A stretch of DNA of 64,000 nt from Glo-17 sp964549735. Lineage in GTDB: Bacteria > Krumholzibacteriota > Krumholzibacteriia > LZORAL124-64-63. The translations under genes were made by a program, and so were the position numbers. The stretch is from assembly GCA_964549735.1 (NCBI GenBank), contig CAZJWO010000001.1, positions 1 to 64,000 of the forward strand, read 5' to 3'. Below, piece after piece: positions 22,017 through 31,407 of the stretch (positions are counted from its first letter, which is position 1; each line of letters opens with the position of its first letter). Below the pieces are notes generated by a model, which had not been told where the DNA came from, made no database searches, and saw only the letters and a program-made list of their open reading frames with translations.

Positions 22017-23612
22017 TCACGGACGATGCCACCGGTCGGACGTCTCGGCGAGCAACGCATGGACGGACGTCCGCAGCTCTACCGTCGTCGCGGGCTTCAG
22101 GAGCGTAGCGCGGACGCCGGCCGAGGCGATGATTTCGGTCGACAGGTCTTCCGTCCAGCCGGTCATCAGCAGGATCGGCAGATCCGGACGGACGGCCAGG
22201 ACGGCCTGCGCCAGAGTCAGGCCGTTCAGGCCCGGCATCGAGTAGTCGGTGATGAGGAGATCGCACGCGCCCGGGTCGGCGCTGATCGTGTCGAGGACGG
22301 CCTGGGGGTCGGTAAATCCCCGCGTCTGGTAACCGAACTGCTGCAGGCGCCGGATTCCGACCTCGACGAGTTCCGCGTGGTCATCGACGAAGAAGATCCG
22401 CTCGCCCCGGCCGACAGGAAGGGCGGCTTCCGGCGCCGCCTGGACCAACGCTGGCGCTTCGACCTCGCCGGCCGGTATGAAGCAGCGCACGCGCGTCCCG
22501 CGCGCGACCTCCGAGTCGATCATCACCGTCCCGCCCAGGTCGCGCAGCAACGAACGGACCGTCGGTAGACCGAATCCGGTCCCCTTGTCGGCAGCCTTGG
22601 TGGTGAAGAACGGTTCGAAGGCACGTGCGAGCACCTCGGGCGTCATCCCGCTGCCGGTATCGGCGACTTCGAGCAGGGCATACAGTCCTTCGCGGAACTC
22701 CGGATTGTCGCGAACCGAGCTGTCCCGGGCGTAGAATGGCTGCAGAGAAATGCGGAGCGATTGCCGCTGGCGATCGCCGGCGCCGGCCATGGCCTGGGCC
22801 GCGTTGCTACCGAGGTTGGCCAGGATCAGATGGACGGCCGTGCTGTCGACGACGGCTCTGGGCGCTTCCGGCGACAGGTCGAGTTGAATGCCGATCGAAC
22901 TCGGGATCGTCGAACGTAGCAAGGTCGCCGCCTCCTGGATTGGAATCGCCAGATCGGTCAAGCGCCGCTCGGACGACTGGCGGCGGGTGAACCGCAGGAT
23001 GCTCGCGATGACCTGCCGGCCGCGCTCGGCGGCGGTGAGGATCTGATCCGCGTCGCGGCGACTTTCCGGATCGATGCTACGCGCCTTGATGAGTTCGCCG
23101 TATCCAGTGATGGCTTCCAGGATGTTGTTGAAATCGTGCGCGACGCCGCCGGCAAGCATGCCGAGAGCCTCCAGCTTCTGGGTCTGGCGCAACTCCTCCA
23201 TGAGTTGCCGGCGTTCAAGTTCGGCCGCCATGCGGGTGCTGACGTCGACGATCGTGCTGACGCAGAACATCCCATCCGCCGTCGCGACGGGAGTCAGCCC
23301 GACCTCCACCGGGACCTCCGTGCCGTCTTTACGAAGTCCACGCAGGTCGCGACCAGCCCCCATGGCCCGCGCTTCCGGACGCGTCGCGAAATCGGCGCGA
23401 TCGCTGGCGTGGCGTTCGCGATGCAGCAGCGGGACCAGGGTTTCGACGGATCTGCCCAGCAATTCCTCCCGCGAATACCCGAACAGTCGCTCGACTTCGC
23501 GATTGAGGAGCACGATGATCCCGGCCGGATCCGTCATCAGGATACCGCAAGGCGCAGACTCGATCGCGGCTCTCAAACGCTGCTCGTTGTCCGATTCGTG
23601 CGCGTATGCCAT
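22017..23612 (-). CDS. PAS hybrid histidine kinase with C-terminal receiver
   Basis: A 531-residue soluble sensor kinase. Residues about 15-130 form a PAS domain, followed by a HisKA helix with AHDFNNILEAI (phospho-His), a HATPase domain (NLGSNAAQAM N-box, ADTGSGM, TGFGLPTV) and a receiver at about 405-525 (Asp in LLITDYSMPG, Lys in LLKPA). The AHDFNN class often feeds phosphate to its own receiver. No transmembrane segment is seen. The ATG at 23612 has GAAGG 7 nt upstream. No cognate regulator is adjacent; a cytochrome-like lipoprotein gene is divergent. Confidence 0.92.
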   Translation of the reverse strand: MAYAHESDNEQRLRAAIESAPCGILMTDPAGIIVLLNREVERLFGYSREELLGRSVETLVPLLHRERHASDRADFATRPEARAMGAGRDLRGLRKDGTEVPVEVGLTPVATADGMFCVSTIVDVSTRMAAELERRQLMEELRQTQKLEALGMLAGGVAHDFNNILEAITGYGELIKARSIDPESRRDADQILTAAERGRQVIASILRFTRRQSSERRLTDLAIPIQEAATLLRSTIPSSIGIQLDLSPEAPRAVVDSTAVHLILANLGSNAAQAMAGAGDRQRQSLRISLQPFYARDSSVRDNPEFREGLYALLEVADTGSGMTPEVLARAFEPFFTTKAADKGTGFGLPTVRSLLRDLGGTVMIDSEVARGTRVRCFIPAGEVEAPALVQAAPEAALPVGRGERIFFVDDHAELVEVGIRRLQQFGYQTRGFTDPQAVLDTISADPGACDLLITDYSMPGLNGLTLAQAVLAVRPDLPILLMTGWTEDLSTEIIASAGVRATLLKPATTVELRTSVHALLAETSDRWHRP

Positions 23613-23923
23613 GCGCAACCCTTCGTAATGGTGCGATCCCGACCATATAGAAGACAAAATCAGTATTGTTTACAATGTCAACTGCCGAATTCGACCTCAG
23701 ATTGTCGAGAAAGGCGGGAGGTGTCGATAGGCCGCACGAATTCTACGGCGACCGGCGAGCGCGCCGTGATCGCCCCACCCGCCGGACCGCCGATCGCGAA
23801 GGCCCAGCACGGACTCGGAGCGGTCCGGCAGGGCGATCGCCAGGCCGCGGGCCCGCGCGAGCGGATCCTGGTCAGATCCGCGGCGATGCGATACCCTGTC
23901 CGCGAACCGGAAAGGGGTCGACC
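23613..23923. other. 311-bp divergent intergenic region
   Basis: Separates the hybrid kinase from the cytochrome-like lipoprotein. It is more AT-rich near the kinase. It contains the perfect palindrome ATTGTTTACAAT (23665-23676), a possible operator. I see no well-spaced -35/-10 pair and no gene. Confidence 0.5.
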
Positions 23924-26083
23924 ATGAAGCAAGGACACATCGCGTTGGCCGCGGCATGGCTCGCGATCACGCTGCTGGCGCTCGCCGGGTGCGGCGCGCC
24001 GCAAACCGGCACGGACCCGACGCTCCAGGCGCTGGCTGCCAAGGGCCTGCGCGCCGAGACCATCGCCCTGACCGACATCGCGGCCGGTCGCGAGCCGCGC
24101 GACTTCGCGGCACGCGCCGGCGCGCCCTACCGGCCGAGTCGCAATCCCGACCCCGCGATCCCGGCCCAGTGCTGGATCGAGACCGGGTACGGCACCCAGA
24201 ACGCCTGCCTGTACTGCCACACCGACTACCTGGCGGAGAGCGGCCACGGCAACGCGCTGCGGCTCGCCGAAGACCAGATCCTCTACAGCTTCCCCGAGCC
24301 GGAGCTGAACCACATCCTGTGGCGCAACGTGATCGCGCCCGCGGAGATCGACGCGCGCCTGGCGGCCGAAGGGGTCGCGCTGCCCGATCCCGCCGACACC
24401 GACTACGTGCGCCAGGACAACTGGACGGCGGCTTTCGCGCGCGCGCGCGTGGGCGGCGGCGCGGGCTGGTTGAACACGGCGCGCCCCGACGACGCGTTCG
24501 CGCTCTTTCCCGCGCTCGACCCGAACCATCTCTTCCCGTACCGCGCGCAGGACCCGACCGCCGGCGGCACGCGCGGATACGTCGATCCGGAGGGGTTCGT
24601 GCGTGACGAGACCGGCGGCCTGACGGGCTGGCGCGCGATCAACTTCTTCCCGTACGGGATCTTCACCCCGCTCAGCGGCAGCGTGAGCGGAATCTACATC
24701 CGCCTGCCGCAGGCCTTCCGGCAGGACGGCGGCGCCGAGAGCATCGATATCTACAAGGCGAACCTCGACCTGCTCGAGCGCAACATCAAGAACCGCCCGT
24801 TCGTCGAGCGTTTCTACCTCGGCGACGCCGCGCAGGTGCCGGTGCAGCGGGGGTTCTATCCCGCCGGCACCGAGTTCGCCCATCCTCTGCACTACGTCGA
24901 CCTGCGGGCCGACGGCGAGTCGGACGGCGCGCTCGACGGCGTGGCCGACGCCGGCGCGCCGGCGTACGAGTTCCCGGGCACGCGCGCGAAGCGTCTGAAG
25001 GAGATGCGCTTCATGTACAAGTGGCACGACGTGACGCTCGCCGACCTCGCCGACCTCGCCGCGGACGGGGATGAGGACGCGGGCGACCAGCCCGAGGTCG
25101 TCAGGGGCCGCGAAGGCCAGGGCTGGGTCGACAACGGGGCGGGGTGGATCCTGGCCGGCTTCATCGAGGACCGCGGCGGCGCCCTGCGCACGCAGACGAC
25201 CGAGGAGCTGATGCAGTGCATCGGCTGCCACGGCGATGTCGGCAACACGGTCGACGCCGTGTGGTCGTTCCAGCGCAAGCTGCCTGGCGACCTCGGCTGG
25301 CGGGAGATGGACTACGGCGGCTACGATTCGCGGCGCCCGCACGCCACGCGCCTGCGCGACTACCGGCGCGCGGATGAAGAGCGGGCGGAGCTGGAGCTCT
25401 TCTACCACGCGGTCGTCGGCGCCGACCTCTACGGCGTGATGCCGCGCGAGATCGCAGCCGAGCTGGCGCGGCACGCGCGCGAGCACGACCTCGTACGCGG
25501 GCTCGGCCTGGCGCAGACGCTCGAGGCGATCTTCGACGACGAAGCGCTCAAGGACACCGCGACCGCCGAGCGCCGCGGGCGCCTGCTCGCGCGGCAGGCG
25601 ATCATGCGCGACTACGCCGCCCGGCGCGCCTACCTCGCGCAAGATCCCGCCGACGGCGCCTGGTACGTCAAGGGAACCGTCTTCTATCCGGGCGAGGAGA
25701 CGATGCGCGCCAACATCCATCTCTACCGCAAGATCGTCCTGGACCAGAGCTACAATCTGGGCAAGGACGTCTTCGGCAGCGAGGCCGGACACATCCCCTT
25801 CACCTTCCGCTCCGACGGCACGGCGCGCGACGCTGGCGGCAGCGTGATCCCGGCCGGCGGCATCATCACGAGCCGACCCTACGGCGACGACGGCGTGGGG
25901 ACCACGCCGACCGGGATCGTGGCGGTCGATGCCGAGGGGCAGCCGATCGACGCGGCCGGCCACCCGGTCGATATCCAGGCACATCCCGAGCGCGCCGCCG
26001 GGCACCTCGCCACGGGAGGCACGTTCTTCACGCTCTACAACCCCATCCTGGGCGACGTGCCGGTGGCCAGGCCGACCGAGTGA
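23924..26083 (+). CDS. multi-domain lipoprotein with two haem-binding CxxCH motifs
   Basis: A 719-residue protein with a lipoprotein signal (lipobox LAGC, about residues 20-23), so it is tethered to a membrane on the periplasmic side. It has two CxxCH motifs, CLYCH near residue 98 and CIGCH near residue 434, the second in TTEELMQCIGCHGDVGN, suggesting a dihaem c-type cytochrome. I do not recognise the large intervening domains. Possible roles are electron transfer or a peroxidase/oxidase-like activity. The ATG fits the signal peptide, with AAAGGGG upstream. Confidence 0.75.
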   Translation: MKQGHIALAAAWLAITLLALAGCGAPQTGTDPTLQALAAKGLRAETIALTDIAAGREPRDFAARAGAPYRPSRNPDPAIPAQCWIETGYGTQNACLYCHTDYLAESGHGNALRLAEDQILYSFPEPELNHILWRNVIAPAEIDARLAAEGVALPDPADTDYVRQDNWTAAFARARVGGGAGWLNTARPDDAFALFPALDPNHLFPYRAQDPTAGGTRGYVDPEGFVRDETGGLTGWRAINFFPYGIFTPLSGSVSGIYIRLPQAFRQDGGAESIDIYKANLDLLERNIKNRPFVERFYLGDAAQVPVQRGFYPAGTEFAHPLHYVDLRADGESDGALDGVADAGAPAYEFPGTRAKRLKEMRFMYKWHDVTLADLADLAADGDEDAGDQPEVVRGREGQGWVDNGAGWILAGFIEDRGGALRTQTTEELMQCIGCHGDVGNTVDAVWSFQRKLPGDLGWREMDYGGYDSRRPHATRLRDYRRADEERAELELFYHAVVGADLYGVMPREIAAELARHAREHDLVRGLGLAQTLEAIFDDEALKDTATAERRGRLLARQAIMRDYAARRAYLAQDPADGAWYVKGTVFYPGEETMRANIHLYRKIVLDQSYNLGKDVFGSEAGHIPFTFRSDGTARDAGGSVIPAGGIITSRPYGDDGVGTTPTGIVAVDAEGQPIDAAGHPVDIQAHPERAAGHLATGGTFFTLYNPILGDVPVARPTE

Positions 26084-26139
26084 CCGCGCGGAGCGGCCAT
26101 GACGGACCGCTTCCGCCCTCGTAGCCAGGAGCGTCGTAC

Positions 26140-27318
26140 GTGTTCTCGCAGCGGACGGCCTGGACCAGGCAGCCGAACCCCCTCGCGGTCGCGACGGCGC
26201 GGCGTCGCGCCGCCCGGCTGCCGCTCGACGACCTCACCGCGAGCAACCCCACCGCGTGCGGCCTGGCGTACCCGCTCGCGGACCTGCGCGAGGCCCTGGC
26301 CGCGGGCGCGAGCGCGCCCTACGCGCCCGAGCCCCGCGGCCTGCGCAGCGCGCGCGAGGCCCTGAGCGCGGCCTACGCCGCGCCCGGCGTCACGGTCGAT
26401 CCGGACGACCTCTTCCTGACCGCCAGCACCAGCGAAGCCTACGCGCAGGCGCTGGCCGTGCTGTGCGATCCCGGCGACGAGGTCCTCGTGCCGGCGCCGA
26501 GCTATCCGCTCTTCGACTACCTGCTGCAGCTCGCGGGCGTGCGGCCGGTCGCCTATCCGCTCCGTTACGGCGGCGACTGGCAGATCGACCTCGCCGCCCT
26601 GCGCGCCGCGACGACCTCGCGCACCCGCGCGGTGATCGCCGTCGCGCCCCACAATCCGGCCGGGGTATACCTCGCGTCCGCGGAGCGCGACGCGCTCGCT
26701 TCGCTCTGCGCCGAGCGCGGCCTGGCGCTCGTGGTGGACGAGGTCTTCCGCGACTATCCGCACCGGTCCGGCGTCGCCGCGCCGCCGTCGACGGCGGGCG
26801 AGGACCGCTGCCTGACCTTCACGCTGAACGGGATCTCCAAGAGCCTCGGGCTGCCGCACTACAAGCTGGGCTGGATCGCGCTGAGCGGTCCGGCGGCGGC
26901 GCGGCGGGAGGCGGCGGCGCGCCTGGAGATCGTCGCCGACACGTACCTCTCCGCGGGCACGCCCGTGCAGGCGGCCCTGCCCGCGCTCCTGAGCATCGGT
27001 GCCGGGATCCGCGCGGCGATCCGGCGTCGCCTGCAGGCGACGCTGGCCGTGCTCGGGGACGCGACCGGCGGCGACTCGCCGCTGAGCCGCCTGCGCGCCG
27101 ACGCCGGCTGGTCGGCGATCCTGCGGGTACCGGGCACCCGTCCAGACGATGAGCTGGCCCTGGCGCTGGTCGAACGCCGCGGCGTGCTGGTGCATCCCGG
27201 CCATTTCTACGACCTGCCGCGCGACGGCCACGTCGTCGTGAGCCTGCTCGCCGAGCCGGAGACGCTCGCACGCGGGCTGGCAGCCCTGCAAGAGGAATGC
27301 GGCGGCATCGGCGGCTGA
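26140..27318 (+). CDS. class I/II pyridoxal-phosphate aminotransferase
   Basis: A 392-residue PLP enzyme. Family features are TASTSEAYAQAL (cofactor phosphate region), APSYPLFDYLLQL, the asparagine in VAPHNPAGVYL, the aspartate in LVVDEVFRDYP, and the Schiff-base lysine in NGISKSLGLPHYKLGWI. Substrate preference cannot be read from the sequence. The start is GTG with AGGAG about 9 nt upstream. It lies 56 bp after the cytochrome-like lipoprotein and may share its transcript. Confidence 0.88.
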   Translation: MFSQRTAWTRQPNPLAVATARRRAARLPLDDLTASNPTACGLAYPLADLREALAAGASAPYAPEPRGLRSAREALSAAYAAPGVTVDPDDLFLTASTSEAYAQALAVLCDPGDEVLVPAPSYPLFDYLLQLAGVRPVAYPLRYGGDWQIDLAALRAATTSRTRAVIAVAPHNPAGVYLASAERDALASLCAERGLALVVDEVFRDYPHRSGVAAPPSTAGEDRCLTFTLNGISKSLGLPHYKLGWIALSGPAAARREAAARLEIVADTYLSAGTPVQAALPALLSIGAGIRAAIRRRLQATLAVLGDATGGDSPLSRLRADAGWSAILRVPGTRPDDELALALVERRGVLVHPGHFYDLPRDGHVVVSLLAEPETLARGLAALQEECGGIGG

Positions 27319-27542
27319 CCCGGGTCGCTCACGATGGGCCCGCAGCTGCAGGCGCAATGCCTGCCGTTCTACTCTCGCGCACGCCCGCCCGAGAGGCGGC
27401 CCACCAATCAGAGCGTTTCGGAAGCAATTTCGCCGGATCGACATGTAAATGAATTCGGCCTTCAAAAAGCACTCAAGTCAGCTGCCCGCCAGACGATTGT
27501 TAACGCGCCGACAGCTCCAGCCTCAACGCCCGAGGTGGTTTC

Positions 27543-29351
27543 ATGGCTTCTTCGCCCACGGTCCGCCGCCTGTCGCCGGTCATCGCCGTCGACCAGGAAA
27601 AATGCGTCAACTGCCATAGCTGCATCAGCGTCTGCCCGGTCAAGTTCTGCAACGACGCGTCGCGTGACCACGTCGCGCTCGATCATGACCGCTGCATCGG
27701 TTGCGGCGCCTGCCTGAAGGCCTGCACGCACGACGCGCGCATACCGCTCGACGACACGGACCGCTTCCTGCGCGACCTGGCGGCCGGCGAGCCGATGGTC
27801 GGCATCGCGGCACCGGGGGTGGCCGCCTCGTTCCCGGACCACTACCTGAACCTCAACGGCTGGCTGCGCAACCAGGGCATGCGCGCGGTCTTCGACGTCA
27901 GCTACGGCGCGGAGCTGACCGTGATCAGCTACCTCGAGCACATCAAGGCCAACAAGCCGGCCTGCGTCATCGCGCAGCCCTGCCCGGCGCTGGTGGCGTT
28001 CATCGAGCTCTACCAGCCGGATCTCCTGCCCTACCTGGCGCCGGCCGACAGTCCGATGGTGCACACCATGAAGATGGTGCGCGAATACTACCCGCAATTC
28101 GCCGACTGCCGGTTCGCGGTGCTCAGTCCCTGCCTGGCCAAGAAGCGGGAGTACGAGGCCACCGGATTCGGCGATTACAACGTCACCTACCGCAACCTCG
28201 CGACCCGCCTGGCCGAACGCGGCGTGCGCCTCGCGAACCAGCCGCACGTCGACTACGACAACCCGCCCGCCGAACGAGCGGTGCTATTCTCGACGCCCGG
28301 CGGCCTGCAACGCACGGCCGAACGTTGGGATCCCTCGCTGCGCGACGGGATCCGCAAGATCGAGGGTCCCCATGTCGTCTACGACTACTTGAAATCGCTG
28401 CCGGGCATGATCCACGCCGGCAAGGCGCCGCTGATCGTCGATTGCCTGAACTGCGATCTCGGCTGCAACGGCGGGCCCGGCACCCTGAATCAAGACCGCA
28501 GCCACGACGAGGTCGAAAGCATCATCGAGGCGCGCAACCGGCAGGCGCAGGCGCGATACCGCGAGCGCGGCCTGCTCGGGCGACGTGGCATCCGCGCGCT
28601 CGAGCGGTCGCTGCGAACCCGCTGGCGGCCTGGTCTCTACGGCCGGCGCTACGTCGACCGCAGCGCGACGGCGCGCCTCCGCGAACCGAGCCACGCCGAA
28701 CGGCAGGCGATCTACCACGCGATGAAGAAGCGCGACCGGCGCGATGAGCTCGATTGCGCGGCCTGCGGCTACGGAACCTGCGCGCAGATGGCCACGGCCA
28801 TCTACAACGGCTTGAATCGAGCCGATAACTGCCACCACTTCCAGAAACGCACGATCGAGGAGCAGCGTGAACGGAGCACCGCACTGATCGAGACGATCCG
28901 CAGGTCTCTCGAAGAGATCCTCGGCAAGGTCCAGGCGCAGCAGCAGGACTTCGCCGGCCTGGTGGGCGAGACCCGGGCCATGCAGCAGGTGACGGACCAG
29001 TTCAAACCGGTGGTCGACGCGATAACCGCGATCGCGCTGCAGACCAACCTGCTGAGCCTGAATGCGTCGATCGAGGCCGTGCACGCCGGTGATGCGGGCG
29101 ATGGTTTCGCGGTGGTCGCGCACGAGGTCAAGTCGCTGGCCGAGCGGTCACGGTCCGAAGCGCAACGGCTCGGCCCTTACGCGGAGCAGATCATCGCCGG
29201 TTTCTCGACCATCGCCAATCACGTCGAGCAGGCGTCCCGCGACCTGCAGGCGACGCTCGAACAGACGCTCAAGGCGCAGTCGGCGACGGTCAAGATCCTG
29301 GAGCAAAGCGCGGCGAACGCCCTCGAACCGGATTCCGTCGGGGTAGCGTGA
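27543..29351 (+). CDS. sensory [FeFe]-hydrogenase-like protein fused to a chemoreceptor signalling domain
   Basis: A 602-residue soluble fusion. Residues 21-61 hold two 4Fe-4S ferredoxin motifs. The hydrogenase large-subunit domain follows: L1-type AQPCPALVAF (Cys147), L2-type SPCLAKKREYE (Cys197) and L3-type CLNCDLGCNGG (Cys304, Cys308), the four expected H-cluster ligands. The usual TSCCP is AQPCP, so the proton-transfer cysteine of catalytic enzymes is absent, as in sensory hydrogenases. Residues 405-430 (CAACGYGTC..C) form another Fe-S domain. Residues about 480-590 are a methyl-accepting chemotaxis hairpin (TNLLSLNASIEAV, FAVVAHEVKSLAERS). A cytoplasmic H2 or redox sensor signalling through CheA/CheW-type partners is inferred; none are adjacent. 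Confidence 0.88.
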   Translation: MASSPTVRRLSPVIAVDQEKCVNCHSCISVCPVKFCNDASRDHVALDHDRCIGCGACLKACTHDARIPLDDTDRFLRDLAAGEPMVGIAAPGVAASFPDHYLNLNGWLRNQGMRAVFDVSYGAELTVISYLEHIKANKPACVIAQPCPALVAFIELYQPDLLPYLAPADSPMVHTMKMVREYYPQFADCRFAVLSPCLAKKREYEATGFGDYNVTYRNLATRLAERGVRLANQPHVDYDNPPAERAVLFSTPGGLQRTAERWDPSLRDGIRKIEGPHVVYDYLKSLPGMIHAGKAPLIVDCLNCDLGCNGGPGTLNQDRSHDEVESIIEARNRQAQARYRERGLLGRRGIRALERSLRTRWRPGLYGRRYVDRSATARLREPSHAERQAIYHAMKKRDRRDELDCAACGYGTCAQMATAIYNGLNRADNCHHFQKRTIEEQRERSTALIETIRRSLEEILGKVQAQQQDFAGLVGETRAMQQVTDQFKPVVDAITAIALQTNLLSLNASIEAVHAGDAGDGFAVVAHEVKSLAERSRSEAQRLGPYAEQIIAGFSTIANHVEQASRDLQATLEQTLKAQSATVKILEQSAANALEPDSVGVA

Positions 29352-29378
29352 TCGGCGGCACGGCCGCTCGCCGCCCGG

Positions 29379-30071
29379 TCAGAACGCGACCACCACGCCG
29401 ACCCGCCAGAGCACGTAGTCGGTGTACGAGTCGTGCAGGTCGTAGACGAGGCGATCGTCGACGACTCGCACGTCGCCCTCGGCGAGGTACTCGGCCCGAC
29501 TACCCTTGACCAGCGTAGCGCCGAGATCGAGAAAGACGGGGTTGCCTTTGGCGCGCGCGATCCTGATGAGGACGCCGCCGCCGGCGCCCACCGCCAGCGC
29601 GGCGTCGTCCCAGTTGTTCGAGCCGGCGAACTCGACGCCGGTGTTCTCGGCGCTGACGCTGGTCTTGGTGTACAGGTAGTTGAGGCCGATGAACGCCTCG
29701 CCGTAGGGCCGCACGTCGCCCTGCCACGCTTGCAGGCGCAGCAGCAGCTGGCCGAGCACGAGGTTGTTGTCGCGGTCGAGCTTCACCCAGACGCCGGGGG
29801 TCGTCGGGCTGAGCGGCACCCGTTCGCTCTCGTGCCCGTAGATCATCCAGCCGGCGCGGAAGCCGAGCGCCAGCGGGCTCACGCGCCCGATCTGGACGAA
29901 CGCCTCGCCCGAAAGACCGTACCCGTTGCGGCCGACCTGAGTGCCGAAGTCACCCCGCAGACCGGCGACATCGAAGTGACCGCCGGCCCAGCCGCGCTCG
30001 GCCACACAGGTCGGCGGGACGGCGGCGGCAGCGAGCAGGATTGCGATCGAAACGGCAGGCCAGCGGCGCAT
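29379..30071 (-). CDS. outer-membrane beta-barrel-like protein
   Basis: A 230-residue exported protein with a signal peptide (residues about 1-24) and alternating amphipathic strands ending in WRVGVVVAF, a terminal aromatic as in outer-membrane beta-barrels. No named family recognised. The ATG giving MRRWPAVS is preferred because GGAGG lies 7 nt upstream. It converges on the hydrogenase-receptor gene with only 27 bp between. Confidence 0.65.
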   Translation of the reverse strand: MRRWPAVSIAILLAAAAVPPTCVAERGWAGGHFDVAGLRGDFGTQVGRNGYGLSGEAFVQIGRVSPLALGFRAGWMIYGHESERVPLSPTTPGVWVKLDRDNNLVLGQLLLRLQAWQGDVRPYGEAFIGLNYLYTKTSVSAENTGVEFAGSNNWDDAALAVGAGGGVLIRIARAKGNPVFLDLGATLVKGSRAEYLAEGDVRVVDDRLVYDLHDSYTDYVLWRVGVVVAF

Positions 30072-30143
30072 GGAACACCCTCCGTCGTTCAACGATGATC
30101 GCCGATTCCGCGGCGAATCTGGAGCCGGCGCGCGGACGTCCCG

Positions 30144-31094
30144 TCATCGCGCCATCCAACGGAACCAGACGTACGAGACATATCCGGCCAGGAGGAGAGC
30201 TCCCTCCCATCGACCCACCGTGCGGTGGGACCAGAGCAAGGGGATCAATAGGACAGCGAATCCAACCATCGTCCAGACATCCAGCTCGCCGACCCCAGGC
30301 GCCTTCAGCGGGCTCAAAACGGCTGTAAGGCCGAGAATTCCCAGTAGGTTGAAGATGTTGGACCCGATGACCGTCCCGACGGCGAGGTCCGAGTGTTTTC
30401 GGACCACAGCAACGACCGCTGTCGCGAGCTCGGGCATACTGGTTCCTCCGGCGACGATCGTCAGCCCGATGACCGCCTCGTCCACACCCAGCCGCCGGGC
30501 CATGGTCAGCGCGTTGTTCACGAGCAGATTCGAGCCCGCGACGAGCAGGCCGAGTCCGCCCGCGATCAGAAAGATATCGCGACCCAGCGACCTTGTTGAA
30601 CGGGGGGTTCCGACGTCGAACTCCCGCTGCACGTCAGGCCCGATCCGGTTTCGCGCGCCGCGAAGGCTCAACGTCGTGTAGACGATCAGCATCAGAACGA
30701 ACGACACGCCGCCGGGTCGCCCCAAGAAAGCGAACGTCAGCGCCAGGGCTGCCAGCAAAGAGACGCCCGCCATGATCGGCGCGTCCATCCTGACAAGAGC
30801 GGGCGCCACGCGCAACGGCTTCAGCAGTGCAGCAATCCCGAGGATGGCGCCGACATTGAAGATGTTCGAGCCGACCACGTTGCCGACCGCAACATCGCTG
30901 TGCCCCTTCATCGCGCCCATCAGACTCACGACGAGTTCGGGTGCGCTCGTACCGAAGGCGATGATCGTAAGGCCGACTGCGAGCGGCGAAACACCGAGCC
31001 GTCTCGCGAGCGACGCGCCGCCCTTGACCAAGGCCTCCGCGCCCGCAGTCAGAATCAACAGGCCGGCTGACAGGGCCCCGACAACGAGGAACAC
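30144..31094 (-). CDS. calcium/sodium antiporter, YrbG family
   Basis: A 316-residue inner-membrane protein of the CaCA superfamily exchanging Na+ (or K+/Na+) for Ca2+. The two inverted alpha-repeats are clear: IIAFGTSAPELVVSLMGA near residue 44 and IVAGGTSMPELATAVVAV near residue 204, each followed by a GNVVGSNIFN or GTVIGSNIFN motif. About ten hydrophobic helices. The GTG start has GGAGG 6 nt upstream. Last gene on the minus strand after the small single-helix protein. Confidence 0.92.
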   Translation of the reverse strand: MFLVVGALSAGLLILTAGAEALVKGGASLARRLGVSPLAVGLTIIAFGTSAPELVVSLMGAMKGHSDVAVGNVVGSNIFNVGAILGIAALLKPLRVAPALVRMDAPIMAGVSLLAALALTFAFLGRPGGVSFVLMLIVYTTLSLRGARNRIGPDVQREFDVGTPRSTRSLGRDIFLIAGGLGLLVAGSNLLVNNALTMARRLGVDEAVIGLTIVAGGTSMPELATAVVAVVRKHSDLAVGTVIGSNIFNLLGILGLTAVLSPLKAPGVGELDVWTMVGFAVLLIPLLWSHRTVGRWEGALLLAGYVSYVWFRWMAR

Positions 31095-31188
31095 ATCCGC
31101 CCTCCGGGCGCGATGCCGCGCGCCCGCCGACGAAGAAACCGGGGTACGCCGGCGGCCGAGGCCGCCGTGCTGCCGCGTCTTCCGAGCG

Positions 31189-31407
31189 CTAACGCCGGTG
31201 TTCGAGAACCGCGATCAGGACGAGTATCGCGACCGGCAGCACGAAATACAAGACCGCGAAACGTAGAGCGCTTTTCGTGGAGCCCCCGTGAGCACCAGTC
31301 GGCGTCGGACCTGTGCCGGCAGGTTGCGGACGCGTCGCGGGCTCGCGATCGGGCGCGGCCGGAAGGCGGCTACCGAGAAGGTCGCGCGCAGACTTGCGGG
31401 TAAGCAT
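31189..31407 (-). CDS. small single-helix membrane protein (element A copy)
   Basis: A 72-residue protein: a basic, proline-rich N-terminal half and a C-terminal transmembrane helix (FAVLYFVLPVAILVLIAVL). GGAGG sits 7 nt before the ATG. A paralogue sharing the GGSTKxALRFAVLYF stretch is at 54740-54934, and the similarity extends through about 160 bp of upstream leader. Function unknown. The long reading frame of the upstream beta-barrel gene overlaps it in another frame. Confidence 0.7.
   Translation of the reverse strand: MLTRKSARDLLGSRLPAAPDREPATRPQPAGTGPTPTGAHGGSTKSALRFAVLYFVLPVAILVLIAVLEHRR

Noticed and set aside
23678..26005. Long minus-strand frame opposite the cytochrome-like lipoprotein
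   Set aside because: No recognisable motifs or ribosome-binding site, while the plus-strand frame has a lipobox and two CxxCH motifs.
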